From NCBI RefSeq assembly GCF_003367705.1, contig NZ_CP031425.1:1674001-1738000 (forward strand): a stretch of DNA of 64,000 nt. The letters run 5' to 3'. The notes below the pieces were generated by a model. The model saw only the letters and a list, made by a program, of their open reading frames with translations. It was not told the DNA's origin and did not search any database. Of the stretch, positions 29,417-38,679 are shown one piece after another; position 1 is the first letter of the stretch, and each line of letters opens with the position of its first letter. This stretch comes from Microbacterium foliorum. Lineage in GTDB: Bacteria > Actinomycetota > Actinomycetes > Actinomycetales > Microbacteriaceae. The position numbers and the translations under genes are program-made.

Positions 29417-30304
29417 TCACTCCGCCGTCGGCACCCTCACCATGATCTCCTGCGCCACGGAGGCGACGAGGTCGCCGGTCTCGGTGTAGATGCGCCCTTG
29501 GGCGAGCCCTCGCCCTCCTCGGGAGTTCGGCGACTCCTGCAGATACAGCAGCCACTCGTCGACGCGCGCAGGGCGGTGCCACCACATCGCGTGATCGAGG
29601 CTCGCCACCTTCAACCCCGGAAGCCCCCAGAACAGGCCATGGGCGCGCAGGATCGACTCCTGGATCGTCATGTCGCTCAAGTAGGCGAGCGCGGCGCGAT
29701 GGATCCTCTGGTCATCGGGCAGAGGCGCCTTCATCCGCATCCAGACACCCTGCTGCGGCACGCGGGAGTCGTCGCTCGGCAGGAAGAGCGGCGAATCGAT
29801 GTGTCGCACATCCGCCGCACGATCGCTGAGCATCCGCACGACCCCCGCGGGCAGCCCTTCGACCCGCTGCTCGTCGGGGAGCAGCATCTCCGGCCCCGGC
29901 ACGTCATCGGGCATCGGCACCGCGTGCTCCACCCCGGGGTCGGCGTCCTGGAACGAGGCGATCATCGAGAAGATCGGCACTCCGTTCTGGTACGCCTGCG
30001 AACGGCGGGTGGAGAACGAACGACCATCATGGATCCGGTCGACGGCGATCGTGATGCCCTGACTCGCATCGCCCGGACGGAGGAAGTACCCGTGCATCGA
30101 GTGCGCCGCGCGGTCTTCGGGCAGAGTGCGCTCCGCAGCGAGAAGACTCTGAGCGAGAACCTGGCCCCCGTAGATCCGTCCCGACGGCATCGGGTGCGAC
30201 GAGCCCGTGAAGATGTCCTCGGTCGTGCGGGCCTGCGTCGAATCGAGGTCGAGAACCGACAGGAGCTGTGCGACGGTGCTGATCGCGTGGGCGTCGGGGG
30301 TCAT
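29417..30304 (-). CDS. tesB: Acyl-CoA thioesterase II
   Basis: A 295-residue TesB with two hot-dog domains. Typical segments are GRIYGGQVLAQSLLAA in the first half, HSMHGYFLRPGD, and the C-terminal domain with LDHAMWWHRP and GRGLAQGRIYTETG. The active site Asp of the second domain and the Gln/Thr partners appear present. Cleaves medium to long acyl-CoA. GGAAGGA precedes the ATG by 5 nt. Confidence 0.95.
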   Translation of the reverse strand: MTPDAHAISTVAQLLSVLDLDSTQARTTEDIFTGSSHPMPSGRIYGGQVLAQSLLAAERTLPEDRAAHSMHGYFLRPGDASQGITIAVDRIHDGRSFSTRRSQAYQNGVPIFSMIASFQDADPGVEHAVPMPDDVPGPEMLLPDEQRVEGLPAGVVRMLSDRAADVRHIDSPLFLPSDDSRVPQQGVWMRMKAPLPDDQRIHRAALAYLSDMTIQESILRAHGLFWGLPGLKVASLDHAMWWHRPARVDEWLLYLQESPNSRGGRGLAQGRIYTETGDLVASVAQEIMVRVPTAE

Positions 30305-30342
30305 GGCGTCCTTCCCGCGACTGCTGCCGCCGCTGACCTTGA

Positions 30343-30348
30343 TAGTTT
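30343..30348 (+). promoter_or_regulatory. -10 hexamer for the gene at 30356
   Basis: TAGTTT with a 7-nt spacer to the GTG start. The same AT-rich patch can also supply a minus-strand -10 (TAAACT) for tesB. Confidence 0.35.
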
Positions 30349-30355
30349 AGAGGGT

Positions 30356-31024
30356 GTGCCGCACCAGCTCCTCCTCGCCGATCCCGAGACGTCGAAGGAC
30401 GTCCTGACCTTCATCGGGCGAGCCACGCGCATCTCCGACGAGGGGGTGCGACTGCAGGCCGCCGGAGGCGTTCTCGCCCTGACCGGCGCAGCGCTGGCGC
30501 CGCATGGACTGTTCGATCAGACGCCGACCGTTCTCGCCATGCGCATCGTGCAGGCCGACCCCGAACTCGAGTGCGACGTGGTCGTGGCATCGCTCACGGC
30601 AGACGAGCAGGACGATCGCGCGCTCGTCCTGCCGGAGACGGGCCTCTCACCGGCCTGGGCGGGGATCGCCCCGCCGCGCGGCCGGTGGATGGCGGAATCG
30701 AGCCTCGCCGCCTCCGTCATCGCCCAGCGCGCCCAGTGGGGCATCAGCGCCGTGGCCCGCGGGGCGACACCCGGGTCGGGGGAGGAGGCCGTCCGCGCGC
30801 TCCGCGCCGCGATCTGGGGCGAGCCGGATGACGATCTCGATGGGCTGCCTCGCGGCGTCGCGTTCGCGGCCGATGCGTTCGGATTCATCTCCGGCGAGGA
30901 GGACGTGCCCGTCATGCGCTCCGGCCGCTGGACCAGGCTCGCGTTCCGCCGAGGCCACGTGCTCGCCCGCGGTCCGGTGGCGACCGGACTCACGGCCGTT
31001 CGCGAAACGGGCGCAGCGGAGTGA
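30356..31024 (+). CDS. Hypothetical protein
   Basis: A 222-residue soluble protein, not recognised. It has regular alpha/beta composition with segments VLTFIGRATRISDEGVRLQA, LVLPETGLSPAWAGIAPPRG and a C-terminal FRRGHVLARGPVATGLTAV. No cysteines, signal peptide or membrane helix. It diverges from tesB across about 50 bp. The frame stays open far upstream, but that part is the shadow of tesB; the GTG after TAGTTT is the most sensible start. Confidence 0.75.
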   Translation: MPHQLLLADPETSKDVLTFIGRATRISDEGVRLQAAGGVLALTGAALAPHGLFDQTPTVLAMRIVQADPELECDVVVASLTADEQDDRALVLPETGLSPAWAGIAPPRGRWMAESSLAASVIAQRAQWGISAVARGATPGSGEEAVRALRAAIWGEPDDDLDGLPRGVAFAADAFGFISGEEDVPVMRSGRWTRLAFRRGHVLARGPVATGLTAVRETGAAE

Positions 31025-31041
31025 CCGACCGAGGCGGTCAC
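31021..31041. terminator. Short hairpin between convergent genes
   Basis: GTGACCG (31021-31027) and CGGTCAC (31035-31041) form a 7-bp stem overlapping the stop codon of the 30356 gene and lying just outside the stop of the FAD dehydrogenase gene. Weak stem, no U-tract. Confidence 0.3.
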
Positions 31042-31046
31042 CCACT

Positions 31047-32705
31047 TCAGGCCGAAGCCGCGCGACCCGCCTGACGGCCCGAGAACAGGCATCCCCCGAG
31101 GAAAGTCCCCTCGAGCGCCCGGTAGCCGTGCACGCCGCCACCCCCGAAGCCGCTGGCCTCTCCGGCGGCGAAGAGGCCGACGATCGGTTCGCCGTCGAGC
31201 CCGAGGGCGCGACCGTCCAGGTCGGTCGTGATGCCGCCGAGCGACTTCCTGGTGATGACGTGCAGCTTGACGGCGACCAACGGCCCGGCTGAGGGGTCCT
31301 GCAGTCGATGCGGAGACGCTGTGCGGATGAGTCGATCCCCGCGATACCCGCGCATCGAGCGCAGCATCCCGATCTGCGCGTCTTTCGTGAAGTCGTTCTC
31401 GATCTCCAGGTCGCGGGCGACCACCTCGCGACGGACCTGGTCGATGTCGAGCAGTTCGCCTCCCGGATGCGTCGCCATCTGCTCGAGCAGCGATTCCAGA
31501 TCGTTCTCGACGATGAAATCCTCGCCCTCATCGAGGAACGCCTGCACGGGTCCGGTGGGTCCCTTCGCGAGCCGGGACTTCAGGAGCAAGCCCACATCCT
31601 TGCCGGTGAGATCGGGATTCTGCTCGCTGCCGGAGAGCGCGAACTCCTTCTCGACGATCTGGCGCGAGGTCACGAACCAGGAATGGTCGTGGCCGGTCGC
31701 GCGCAGGTGAGCGAGGGTGCCGAGCGTGTCGAACCCGGGGAACAGCGGCACCGGCAGGCGGGTGCCGGTGGCATCGAGCCACAGCGACGACGGACCGGGC
31801 AGGATGCGGATGCCGTGCGACGGCCACACCGGATCCCAGTTGGTGATCCCCTCGACGTAGTGCCACATGCGGTCGCCGTTGATGAGCCGTGCTCCCGCGG
31901 CCTCCGACACCGCATGCATCGAACCGTCGACGTAAGCGGGCACGCCGGTCAGCATGTGCGCCGGTGGCGTTCCCAGACGCTCGGGCCAGGCGGCCCGCAC
32001 GAGGTCATGGTTCCCGCCGATGCCCCCTGAGGCCACGATCGTCGCCTCGGCACGGATCTCGAAGTCGGAGATCGCTCGCCGGGAGCTCTCGACACCCCGC
32101 GCGGCCGCAGTCGATTCGAGGATCTGCCCTCTGGCCCCCGTGACCACCCCATCGGTGACGACCAGCTCGGTCACGCGGTGGCGGGGGAGGATCGTGAGGT
32201 GTCCCTCGCGCTCGCCCTGCTCCACCGCCGCGGCGAAGGGCGCGACGATCCCGGGACCGGTGCCCCAGGTGATGTGGAACCGCGGTACCGAGTTGCCGGG
32301 ACCGAGCGCTCCGTAGCCGCCGCGCTCCGCCCAGCCCACCACGGGGAAGAAACCCACGCCCCGCTCCCGCAGCCAGGAGCGTTTCTCTCCGGCGGCGAAC
32401 TCGAGGTAGGCCTCGGCCCAGCGACGGGGCCATTCGTCTTCGGGGCGGTCGAACGCCGCCGTGCCGAGCCAGTCCTGCGTCGCGAGGGCCAGCGAGTCGC
32501 GGATGCCCATGCGCCGCTGCTCGGGGGAGTCGATGAGGAACAATCCGCCGAACGACCACCAGGCCTGGCCGCCGAGATTCGTCCGGGGCTCCTGATCGAT
32601 CAGGATCACGCGGCGACCGGCATCCAGCGCCTCGCTCGCGGCCACCAGACCGGCGAGCCCCCATCCGATGACCAGGACGTCGGCGGACTGGGGCATGGTC
32701 GTCAT
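31047..32705 (-). CDS. FAD-binding dehydrogenase (ketosteroid dehydrogenase-like)
   Basis: A 552-residue flavoprotein of the fumarate reductase/3-ketosteroid dehydrogenase superfamily. The FAD motif [20 protein letters not shown] is at about 10-29; the C-terminal FAD segment is [20 protein letters not shown]. It is of the FAD-binding dehydrogenase type often annotated without a known substrate. The frame is open upstream to 33278, but the ATG at 32703-32705 overlaps the globin stop as expected for a coupled pair and gives the normal N-terminus. Confidence 0.88.
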   Translation of the reverse strand: MTTMPQSADVLVIGWGLAGLVAASEALDAGRRVILIDQEPRTNLGGQAWWSFGGLFLIDSPEQRRMGIRDSLALATQDWLGTAAFDRPEDEWPRRWAEAYLEFAAGEKRSWLRERGVGFFPVVGWAERGGYGALGPGNSVPRFHITWGTGPGIVAPFAAAVEQGEREGHLTILPRHRVTELVVTDGVVTGARGQILESTAAARGVESSRRAISDFEIRAEATIVASGGIGGNHDLVRAAWPERLGTPPAHMLTGVPAYVDGSMHAVSEAAGARLINGDRMWHYVEGITNWDPVWPSHGIRILPGPSSLWLDATGTRLPVPLFPGFDTLGTLAHLRATGHDHSWFVTSRQIVEKEFALSGSEQNPDLTGKDVGLLLKSRLAKGPTGPVQAFLDEGEDFIVENDLESLLEQMATHPGGELLDIDQVRREVVARDLEIENDFTKDAQIGMLRSMRGYRGDRLIRTASPHRLQDPSAGPLVAVKLHVITRKSLGGITTDLDGRALGLDGEPIVGLFAAGEASGFGGGGVHGYRALEGTFLGGCLFSGRQAGRAASA

Positions 32706-33151
32706 GTGCTCTCCGTTGATTCCTGACGCGATCTCGTCTCGAGCGGAAGACGTCCCTCGGCGGCGGTGCCGATGCCGGACGGCTCGAATGTGTTCACCAT
32801 GGCATACGCCGCGCGCTCGAGATAGTCCCACAGCGTGGATTCGTGCAGAGGCGACAACTGCGCCTCGTCCACCGCCGTCCGCATGTGCCGAAGCCACCTG
32901 TCGCGCGCATCGGGATCGACATGGAACGGCATGTGTCGCATCCGCAGTCGGGGATGACCTCGGGTCTCGCCGTAGGTGGTCGGCCCTCCCCAGTACTGCT
33001 CCAGGAACATCAGCAGGCGCTCTTCCGCGGGGCCGAGGTCGTCTTCGGGGTACATCGGCTTGAGCACCGGATCCCGAGCGACCTCCCGGTAGAAGACCGC
33101 GACGATCTTCGCGAAGGTCTCTCGGCCACCCACCTCGTCGTAGAACGTCAC
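32702..33151 (-). CDS. Truncated hemoglobin, group II (trHbO-like)
   Basis: A 149-residue group II truncated globin: [20 protein letters not shown], the proximal-side segment [20 protein letters not shown] with the heme-ligating His in the MRHMPF/FHVD region, and the C-terminal helix [11 protein letters not shown]. Group II globins in actinobacteria bind O2 tightly and detoxify NO or peroxide. The extra 20 residues after PSG are a charged tail. Stop and start codons overlap the genes on both sides, giving a mscS-globin-dehydrogenase order. Confidence 0.93.
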   Translation of the reverse strand: MTFYDEVGGRETFAKIVAVFYREVARDPVLKPMYPEDDLGPAEERLLMFLEQYWGGPTTYGETRGHPRLRMRHMPFHVDPDARDRWLRHMRTAVDEAQLSPLHESTLWDYLERAAYAMVNTFEPSGIGTAAEGRLPLETRSRQESTEST

Positions 33152-34221
33152 TTCTGGGTGCTCCCGTCGTCATTCGTCTTCTTGCGTCGCCAGATGCCGC
33201 GATCCGGTATGACGGGCACGCCCGTGACGGCATTGGGACGTGTCTTCGGTGGATTGGCTCCGCGCACCCGGCGTGCACCGTCGAGCCCGGTGGGCACGAC
33301 CGTGGTCATGCTCGGGAAGTCGATCCCGTTCTCGCGCATCGTCGCGCGAAGACGCTTGCGCAGCTCCTGCGCCACGTCGTCCTTCGCATTCGCGCGCGCC
33401 TTGATGACGAGCCGCACGACGAGGGCGTCTCCGTCGATCGATTCGAGGCCCCACAGCTCGGGCTTCTCGACGATGCGGGTGCGCCACTTCGGGTCTTTGG
33501 CGAGCCCCTGCGCGGTGTCGAGCATGAGCTTCTCGACCTGGTCGAGGTCGGAGTCCACGGGCACGCCGAGGTCGATGATCGCTCGCGCCCATCCCTGAGA
33601 CATGTTGCCGATGCGCAGCACCTCGCCGTTGCGGACGTACCAGAGTGTGCCGTTCACGTCGCGCACCTGGGTGATCCGGACGCTGACGTACTCGACGACG
33701 CCCGAGGCGAGTCCGAGATCGACGACATCGCCGATGCCTATCTGGTCCTCAGCGACGATGAACATGCCGTTCAGCACGTCCTTGACGATGTTCTGCGCAC
33801 CGAAGCCGAGACCGGCGCCGACCGCGGCCGTCAGCAGCGTGAGCGAGCCGAGCAGGCTGGTGTCGAGCTCGTTCACGACGAGGACCAGCGCGATCACCAC
33901 GAGCATCACGTTGACGATGTTCTGCAGGATGGTGCCGAGTGTGCGGGTCCTCTGCACCAGACGCATGTCGGCGAGCGGGGAGCGCTCCAGTGCCTGCGTG
34001 TCGTCGACGTCCGCCTTGGTCTTGGCCGTGTCGACGATGCGGTGCACCACCCGGCGGATGACCACGCGCAGCACGAGTGCGATGAGCACGCACGCCACGA
34101 TGATGATGCCGACGCTGAGGGCCTTGCCGCCGATGACGCCGAGGACATCGAGCGTGTTTACCCACCACTTCGGCAGGTCGGCGGGTTCGGGTTCGGGGGT
34201 GACTTGGAATGGCTGCATCAT
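33148..34221 (-). CDS. Mechanosensitive ion channel, MscS family
   Basis: A 357-residue small-conductance channel. Two or three N-terminal membrane helices (about 25-50, 90-115 and a pore helix with the Gly/Ala pattern [20 protein letters not shown]) lead to the beta domain ([20 protein letters not shown]) and a C-terminal alpha/beta domain. It releases solutes on osmotic downshock. Three possible starts lie in a row (GTG-ATG-ATG); I use the first ATG, which is 7 nt from TACTCT; GGAGGTG also lies there. Confidence 0.92.
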   Translation of the reverse strand: MMQPFQVTPEPEPADLPKWWVNTLDVLGVIGGKALSVGIIIVACVLIALVLRVVIRRVVHRIVDTAKTKADVDDTQALERSPLADMRLVQRTRTLGTILQNIVNVMLVVIALVLVVNELDTSLLGSLTLLTAAVGAGLGFGAQNIVKDVLNGMFIVAEDQIGIGDVVDLGLASGVVEYVSVRITQVRDVNGTLWYVRNGEVLRIGNMSQGWARAIIDLGVPVDSDLDQVEKLMLDTAQGLAKDPKWRTRIVEKPELWGLESIDGDALVVRLVIKARANAKDDVAQELRKRLRATMRENGIDFPSMTTVVPTGLDGARRVRGANPPKTRPNAVTGVPVIPDRGIWRRKKTNDDGSTQK

Positions 34222-34236
34222 CACCTCCAGAGTAGC

Positions 34237-34282
34237 GATCAGGCCTCTGTGCGGGCTGCATGCACCGCACAGAGGCCTGATC
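34237..34282 (-). terminator. Strong terminator hairpin of pepN
   Basis: A perfect 18-bp inverted repeat (34237-34254 and 34265-34282) with a 10-nt loop lies 11 nt beyond the pepN stop on the minus strand and just upstream of the mscS promoter. No U-tract. Confidence 0.8.
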
Positions 34283-34293
34283 GGAAGAGGGTC

Positions 34294-36846
34294 TCAGTCC
34301 TCGGCGTCGCGGGACTGCGCGGCCAGCGCGCGCTCGACGTCGGCGAGGTTCTCGAGCACGAGGCGGCGAAGTGCCGGGGCGGCGTCCTGGTTCTCCGACA
34401 GCCAGCTCCTCGTCGCGTCGCGCAGCTCGGCATCGGCGATCGCGGTGGGGAACAGGCCGACGATGAGGTACTGAGCGATCTGGTACGTGCGCGACTCCCA
34501 GATCGGGATCAGCATGTCGAAGTACTTCGGCACGAACGGACGCAGCACCTCGGCACCCGCCGGGTGCACGAAGCCGAGCGCCGCAGAGCGGACGATCGTG
34601 TTCGGCGCATCTCCGCGCTCGACCAGCGAGTCCCATGCGGCGTCCTTCGATGCCGCATCGGGCAGAGCCGCACGGGCCTGGGCGGCGAACTCGCCGCCCT
34701 TCGACGTGTTGTCGGACGCGAGTGCGGCATCGATGGAGGCCGCGTCGGTGGCGCCGATCGTGGCGAGGCCGACGAGCAGCTGCCAGTTGAGGTCGGCGTC
34801 GATCTCGAGCCCGGGGAGCGTCTCCTCACCGGAGCGCAGACGGCCGATGATGCCGGCATGCTCGGGGGTGACGAGCGACGCGGCGAAGGCGGTGACGAAC
34901 TGGAGCTGGCTGTCGCTGCCCGACTCCGCGGACTCCGCGAGCGCCCAGATGCCGTCGGCGATCTTCTGTCGTGCAGCCAGACGCTTCTCGGGGGTCACAT
35001 ACAGGGTGGCAGCGGTGCGCAGCTGGGAGAGTGTGGTGCGCACCGTCGTCGACTCGGTCTCGCGCCCGATGTTGCCCAGCACCAGATCGATGTAGTCGGA
35101 GGCCGCGGTCTCGGCGTCCCGGGTCTGATCCCAGGCCGCACCCCACACGAGCGAACGTGCGAGAGGATCGCTGATGTCGGCGAGATGCGCGATCGCGGTG
35201 GCCAGAGACTTCTCGTCGAGGCGGATCTTCGCGTAGGCGAGGTCGTTGTCGTTGAGCAGCACGAGATCAGGGCGCGTGAGTCCGTGGAGCTCCGGCACCT
35301 CGGTGCGGTCGCCGTCGACGTCGACCTCCGCGTAGTGCGTGCGCACGAGAGCGCCGCCGTCGAGCGAGTAGAAACCGATGCCCAGACGGTGCGGGCGGAT
35401 CGTGGGGTAGTCGGCGGGCGCCGTCTGCGTCACCGCGAACCGCGTGATGGTGCCGTCGGCATCATCGGCGATGAGCGGCTCGAGCGTGTTGACCCCGGCG
35501 GTCTCGAGCCACTTCTTCGACCAGGTCGTGAGGTCGCGACCGCTGGTGGCCTCGAGCTCGGTGAGCAGGTCGCTGAGCTCGGTGTTGCCCCACGAGTGCT
35601 TCTGGAAGTACTGCGAGACCCCGGCGAAGAACTCCTCGATGCCGACCCAGGCGGCGAGCTGCTTGAGGACGGACCCGCCCTTCGCGTACGTGATTCCGTC
35701 GAAGTTGACCTGCACGTCTTCGAGGTCGTTGATCACGGCGGTGATCGGGTGCGTCGAGGGCAGCTGATCCTGGCGGTACGCCCAGGTCTTCTCCATCGCG
35801 TTGAAGGTGGTCCACGCCTCGGTCCACTCGGTGGCCTCGGCGGTGGCGATGGTGGAGGCCCACTCCGCGAAGGACTCGTTGAGCCAGAGGTCGTTCCACC
35901 ACTTCATCGTGACGAGGTCGCCGAACCACATGTGGGCGAGCTCGTGCAGGATCGTGACGACACGACGTTCCTTGACGGCATCCGTGACCTTGCTGCGGAA
36001 GACGTAGGTCTCGGTGAAGGTCACCGCCCCGGCGTTCTCCATCGCACCCGCGTTGAACTCGGGAACGAAGAGCTGGTCGTACTTGGCGAACGGGTACGGG
36101 ACGCCGAACTTGGACTCGAAATACGCGAAGCCTTCGCGCGTCTTGTCGAAGATGTAGTCGGCGTCGAGGTGCTGCCACAGGCTCTTGCGGCCGTAGACGC
36201 CGAGGGGGATCACGCGACCCGAGGCGCTGGTGAGCTCGGAGAACGTCGACTCGTACGGTCCGGCGACCAGTGCCGTGATGTACGAGGAGATGCGGGGAGT
36301 GGGCTCGAAGCCCCACGTGGCGACCGAGTCGTCGTCGTGCACGATCGGCTCGGGGGTGGGGGAGTTGGAGACGACCTTCCATGACGACGGGGCCGTCACC
36401 GTGAACTGGAACGTGGCCTTCAGATCGGGCTGCTCGAACACGGCGAACACGCGCCGCGAGTCGGGAACCTCGAACTGGGAGTAGAGGTAGACCTCTCCGT
36501 CGACGGGGTCGACGAAACGGTGCAGCCCCTCTCCGGTGTTGGTGTAGGCGCAGTCCGCGTCGACGACGAGGACGTTCTCGGCCTGCAGGCCGGCGAGGGC
36601 GATCCGCGAGTCCTCGAAGACCTCGTCGGGGTCGAGCTGCTCGCCGTTGAGCGAGATCTCGCGCACTTCGCGGGCGATCAGATCGATGAAGGTGAAGCTC
36701 TCCGGCGTCGCGGTGAAGCGCACGACGCTGCGGGATCCGAAGACCTCGGCGCCCTTCGTCAGGTCGAGCGAGACCTCGTACGACTGGGTGTCGACGACGT
36801 CATGGCGCTCCTGCGCTTCGATGCGGGTGAGGTTCTCTCCAGGCAC
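34294..36846 (-). CDS. pepN: Aminopeptidase N (M1 family)
   Basis: An 850-residue zinc aminopeptidase that removes N-terminal residues from peptides in the cytoplasm. The substrate-binding GAMEN is at 267-271 and the zinc site is HELAH (301-305) with the third ligand Glu324 in WLNESFAEW. The C-terminal half is the ERAP1-like helical domain. The GTG at 36844-36846 has GGGAG 7 nt upstream; an in-frame GTG at 36903 would add 19 residues. A TAGGCT hexamer at about 36916-36921 on the minus strand could be the promoter, so this gene is probably not leaderless. Confidence 0.95.
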   Translation of the reverse strand: MPGENLTRIEAQERHDVVDTQSYEVSLDLTKGAEVFGSRSVVRFTATPESFTFIDLIAREVREISLNGEQLDPDEVFEDSRIALAGLQAENVLVVDADCAYTNTGEGLHRFVDPVDGEVYLYSQFEVPDSRRVFAVFEQPDLKATFQFTVTAPSSWKVVSNSPTPEPIVHDDDSVATWGFEPTPRISSYITALVAGPYESTFSELTSASGRVIPLGVYGRKSLWQHLDADYIFDKTREGFAYFESKFGVPYPFAKYDQLFVPEFNAGAMENAGAVTFTETYVFRSKVTDAVKERRVVTILHELAHMWFGDLVTMKWWNDLWLNESFAEWASTIATAEATEWTEAWTTFNAMEKTWAYRQDQLPSTHPITAVINDLEDVQVNFDGITYAKGGSVLKQLAAWVGIEEFFAGVSQYFQKHSWGNTELSDLLTELEATSGRDLTTWSKKWLETAGVNTLEPLIADDADGTITRFAVTQTAPADYPTIRPHRLGIGFYSLDGGALVRTHYAEVDVDGDRTEVPELHGLTRPDLVLLNDNDLAYAKIRLDEKSLATAIAHLADISDPLARSLVWGAAWDQTRDAETAASDYIDLVLGNIGRETESTTVRTTLSQLRTAATLYVTPEKRLAARQKIADGIWALAESAESGSDSQLQFVTAFAASLVTPEHAGIIGRLRSGEETLPGLEIDADLNWQLLVGLATIGATDAASIDAALASDNTSKGGEFAAQARAALPDAASKDAAWDSLVERGDAPNTIVRSAALGFVHPAGAEVLRPFVPKYFDMLIPIWESRTYQIAQYLIVGLFPTAIADAELRDATRSWLSENQDAAPALRRLVLENLADVERALAAQSRDAED

Positions 36847-36958
36847 AGCGGTACTCCCAGGGGTGAGGGGATGCTGCCGCAACCCAGCGCAGTTGGCGCC
36901 CACGGCAACCCTGACAGCCTACGCCAGCACGGCGGCCTGTCACGCTCTCCGGAGGTGA

Positions 36959-36964
36959 AAGAAT
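36959..36964 (+). promoter_or_regulatory. -10 hexamer of the ferrochelatase gene (weak match)
   Basis: AAGAAT with a 6-nt spacer to the GTG at 36971. Confidence 0.3.
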
Positions 36965-36970
36965 GAAGGG

Positions 36971-38155
36971 GTGACCGCGATCGAGCCGAACACCGTCCGC
37001 TTTTCCTCTGCTGCCGCCTCCACGGGTGCGCCCTACATGACGACCCCCGTCGCGTATGACGGGATCCTCCTCGCCGGCTTCGGCGGACCGGAGGGCCAGG
37101 ATGACGTCATCCCGTTCCTGCGCAACGTCACGCGTGGCCGTGGGATCCCCGACGAGAGGCTGGAGGAGGTCGCGCACCACTACCGCCACTTCGGCGGCGT
37201 GAGCCCGATCAACGGACAGAACCGCATCCTGAAGGAGGCGCTCGAGGGTGAGCTGGCCCGCCGGGGCATCGACCTTCCGGTGTACTGGGGCAACCGCAAC
37301 TGGAGCCCGTACCTCGAGGAGGTCGTCACCGAGGCCGCGGCCGACGGGAAGCGGACGCTGCTCGCCTTCGCGACGAGCGCCTACAGCTCCTTCTCGAGCT
37401 GCCGACAATACCGCGAGGACTTCGCGCGTGTGCTCGAGGAGACGAACCTCGGTGAGACGGTGACGATCGACAAGATCCGTCCGTTCTACGACCACCCCGG
37501 GTTCGTGGAGTCCTTCGAGACGGGCGTGCGCGAGGCCGTCGAGACGTTCATGAGTCAGGGCATCGCGCCCGCCGACATCCAGATCCTGTTCTCCACCCAC
37601 AGCATCCCGACCGCCGACGCGGAGCGCTCCGGTGCCCGCGACATCGACTGGGGTGAGGGCGGCGCCTACGCGGCTCAGCACCTCGCGGTCGCCGCGTGGG
37701 TCATGGACAGGGTCCGCGAGAGCATCCCCGAGGCTGCGGACGTGTCGTGGGAGCTGGTGTATCAGTCCCGCTCCGGCCCCGCATCGCAGCCGTGGCTCGA
37801 GCCCGACGTGTGCGACGTGATCGGCGAACTCCCCGCCCGCGGACGCAAGGCCGTCGCGGTCGTCCCGGTCGGATTCATGAGCGATCACATGGAGGTGCTC
37901 TGGGACCTCGACACCGAGGCGGCCGAGGCCGCCGACGAGGCGGGTCTCGCCTTCACGCGCACCCCGACGCCGGGTGTCGCGCCGTCGTTCGTCACCGGCA
38001 TCGTCGATCTGATCGTCGAGCGCCTCGAGGGGCGCCCCAACGAGGAACGGCCGCACGTGACCTCTCTGCCCGGGGCATTCGACGTCTGTCGTCCTGGTTG
38101 CTGCGAGAACGTGCGCGCGGGGTTCAAGCCGGCCGCCTCCGGCGTCGCCCCGTGA
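36971..38155 (+). CDS. cpfC: Ferrochelatase (coproporphyrin III type, HemH/CpfC)
   Basis: A 394-residue ferrochelatase that inserts iron into coproporphyrin III in the actinobacterial heme route. Family segments: LAGFGGPEGQDDVIPFLRNV, ATSAYSSFSSCRQYREDF, LFSTHSIPTADAERSG with the catalytic His, and the Glu-bearing VPVGFMSDHMEVLWDLD. The Cys of SSCRQYR plus three cysteines in the C-terminal VCRPGCCENVR match the ligand pattern of the [2Fe-2S] cluster of mycobacterial ferrochelatase. The first 22 residues are a disordered extension; an in-frame ATG at 37037 is the alternative start. Confidence 0.95.
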   Translation: MTAIEPNTVRFSSAAASTGAPYMTTPVAYDGILLAGFGGPEGQDDVIPFLRNVTRGRGIPDERLEEVAHHYRHFGGVSPINGQNRILKEALEGELARRGIDLPVYWGNRNWSPYLEEVVTEAAADGKRTLLAFATSAYSSFSSCRQYREDFARVLEETNLGETVTIDKIRPFYDHPGFVESFETGVREAVETFMSQGIAPADIQILFSTHSIPTADAERSGARDIDWGEGGAYAAQHLAVAAWVMDRVRESIPEAADVSWELVYQSRSGPASQPWLEPDVCDVIGELPARGRKAVAVVPVGFMSDHMEVLWDLDTEAAEAADEAGLAFTRTPTPGVAPSFVTGIVDLIVERLEGRPNEERPHVTSLPGAFDVCRPGCCENVRAGFKPAASGVAP

Positions 38156-38179
38156 GCATCCGCTGAGCGGCGGCGCTTC

Positions 38180-38185
38180 TAGGAT
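38180..38185 (+). promoter_or_regulatory. -10 hexamer of rpiB, leaderless type
   Basis: TAGGAT with a 7-nt spacer to the ATG at 38193. It overlaps an in-frame upstream ATG (38184), which argues against that start. Confidence 0.5.
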
Positions 38186-38192
38186 GGATGCC

Positions 38193-38678
38193 ATGCGCAT
38201 CCATATCGCCACCGATCACGCCGGCCTCGACTTCTCGACGCAGCTGCAGGAGCACCTGCGAGGCGCCGGGCACGAGGTCGTGGACCACGGCCCGGTCGAG
38301 TACGACGCGGTCGACGACTACCCCGCATTCTGCATCCGCGCCGCGCAGGCCGTGGTGGCGGATCAGGCCGCGGGCATCGAGACCCTCGGGGTCGTCTTCG
38401 GCGGCTCGGGGAACGGCGAGCAGATCGCGGCGAACAAGGTCGCGGGAGTGCGTGCCGCTCTGGTCTGGAACACCTCGACGGCCGAGCTCGCTCGCGAGCA
38501 CAACGACGCCAACGTGATCTCGATCGGCGCGCGTCAGCATACCTTCGACGAAGTCACCTCGTTCATCGACACGTTCATCGCGACCCCCTTCTCGCACGAC
38601 GAGCGCCACGTTCGCCGGATCGGTCAGATCGCGGACTTCGAGCGCGACGGCTCGCTGCTGCCGGACCCCCGGGCCTGA
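38193..38678 (+). CDS. rpiB: Ribose-5-phosphate isomerase B
   Basis: A 161-residue RpiB/LacAB-family isomerase that interconverts ribose 5-phosphate and ribulose 5-phosphate. The start MRIHIATDHAGLDFSTQLQE and the phosphate-binding region are typical. In the active-site loop the sequence is VVFGGSGNGEQIAANKV: the Cys used by E. coli RpiB is replaced and a Glu is present as in the M. tuberculosis enzyme, where Glu acts as the base. Ends 1 bp before the Nei-type gene, so the two are coupled. Confidence 0.93.
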   Translation: MRIHIATDHAGLDFSTQLQEHLRGAGHEVVDHGPVEYDAVDDYPAFCIRAAQAVVADQAAGIETLGVVFGGSGNGEQIAANKVAGVRAALVWNTSTAELAREHNDANVISIGARQHTFDEVTSFIDTFIATPFSHDERHVRRIGQIADFERDGSLLPDPRA

Positions 38679-38679
38679 C

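Noticed and set aside
34042..36384. 780-codon plus-strand open frame opposite pepN
   Set aside because: Antisense shadow of pepN; no independent start signal or recognisable domain.
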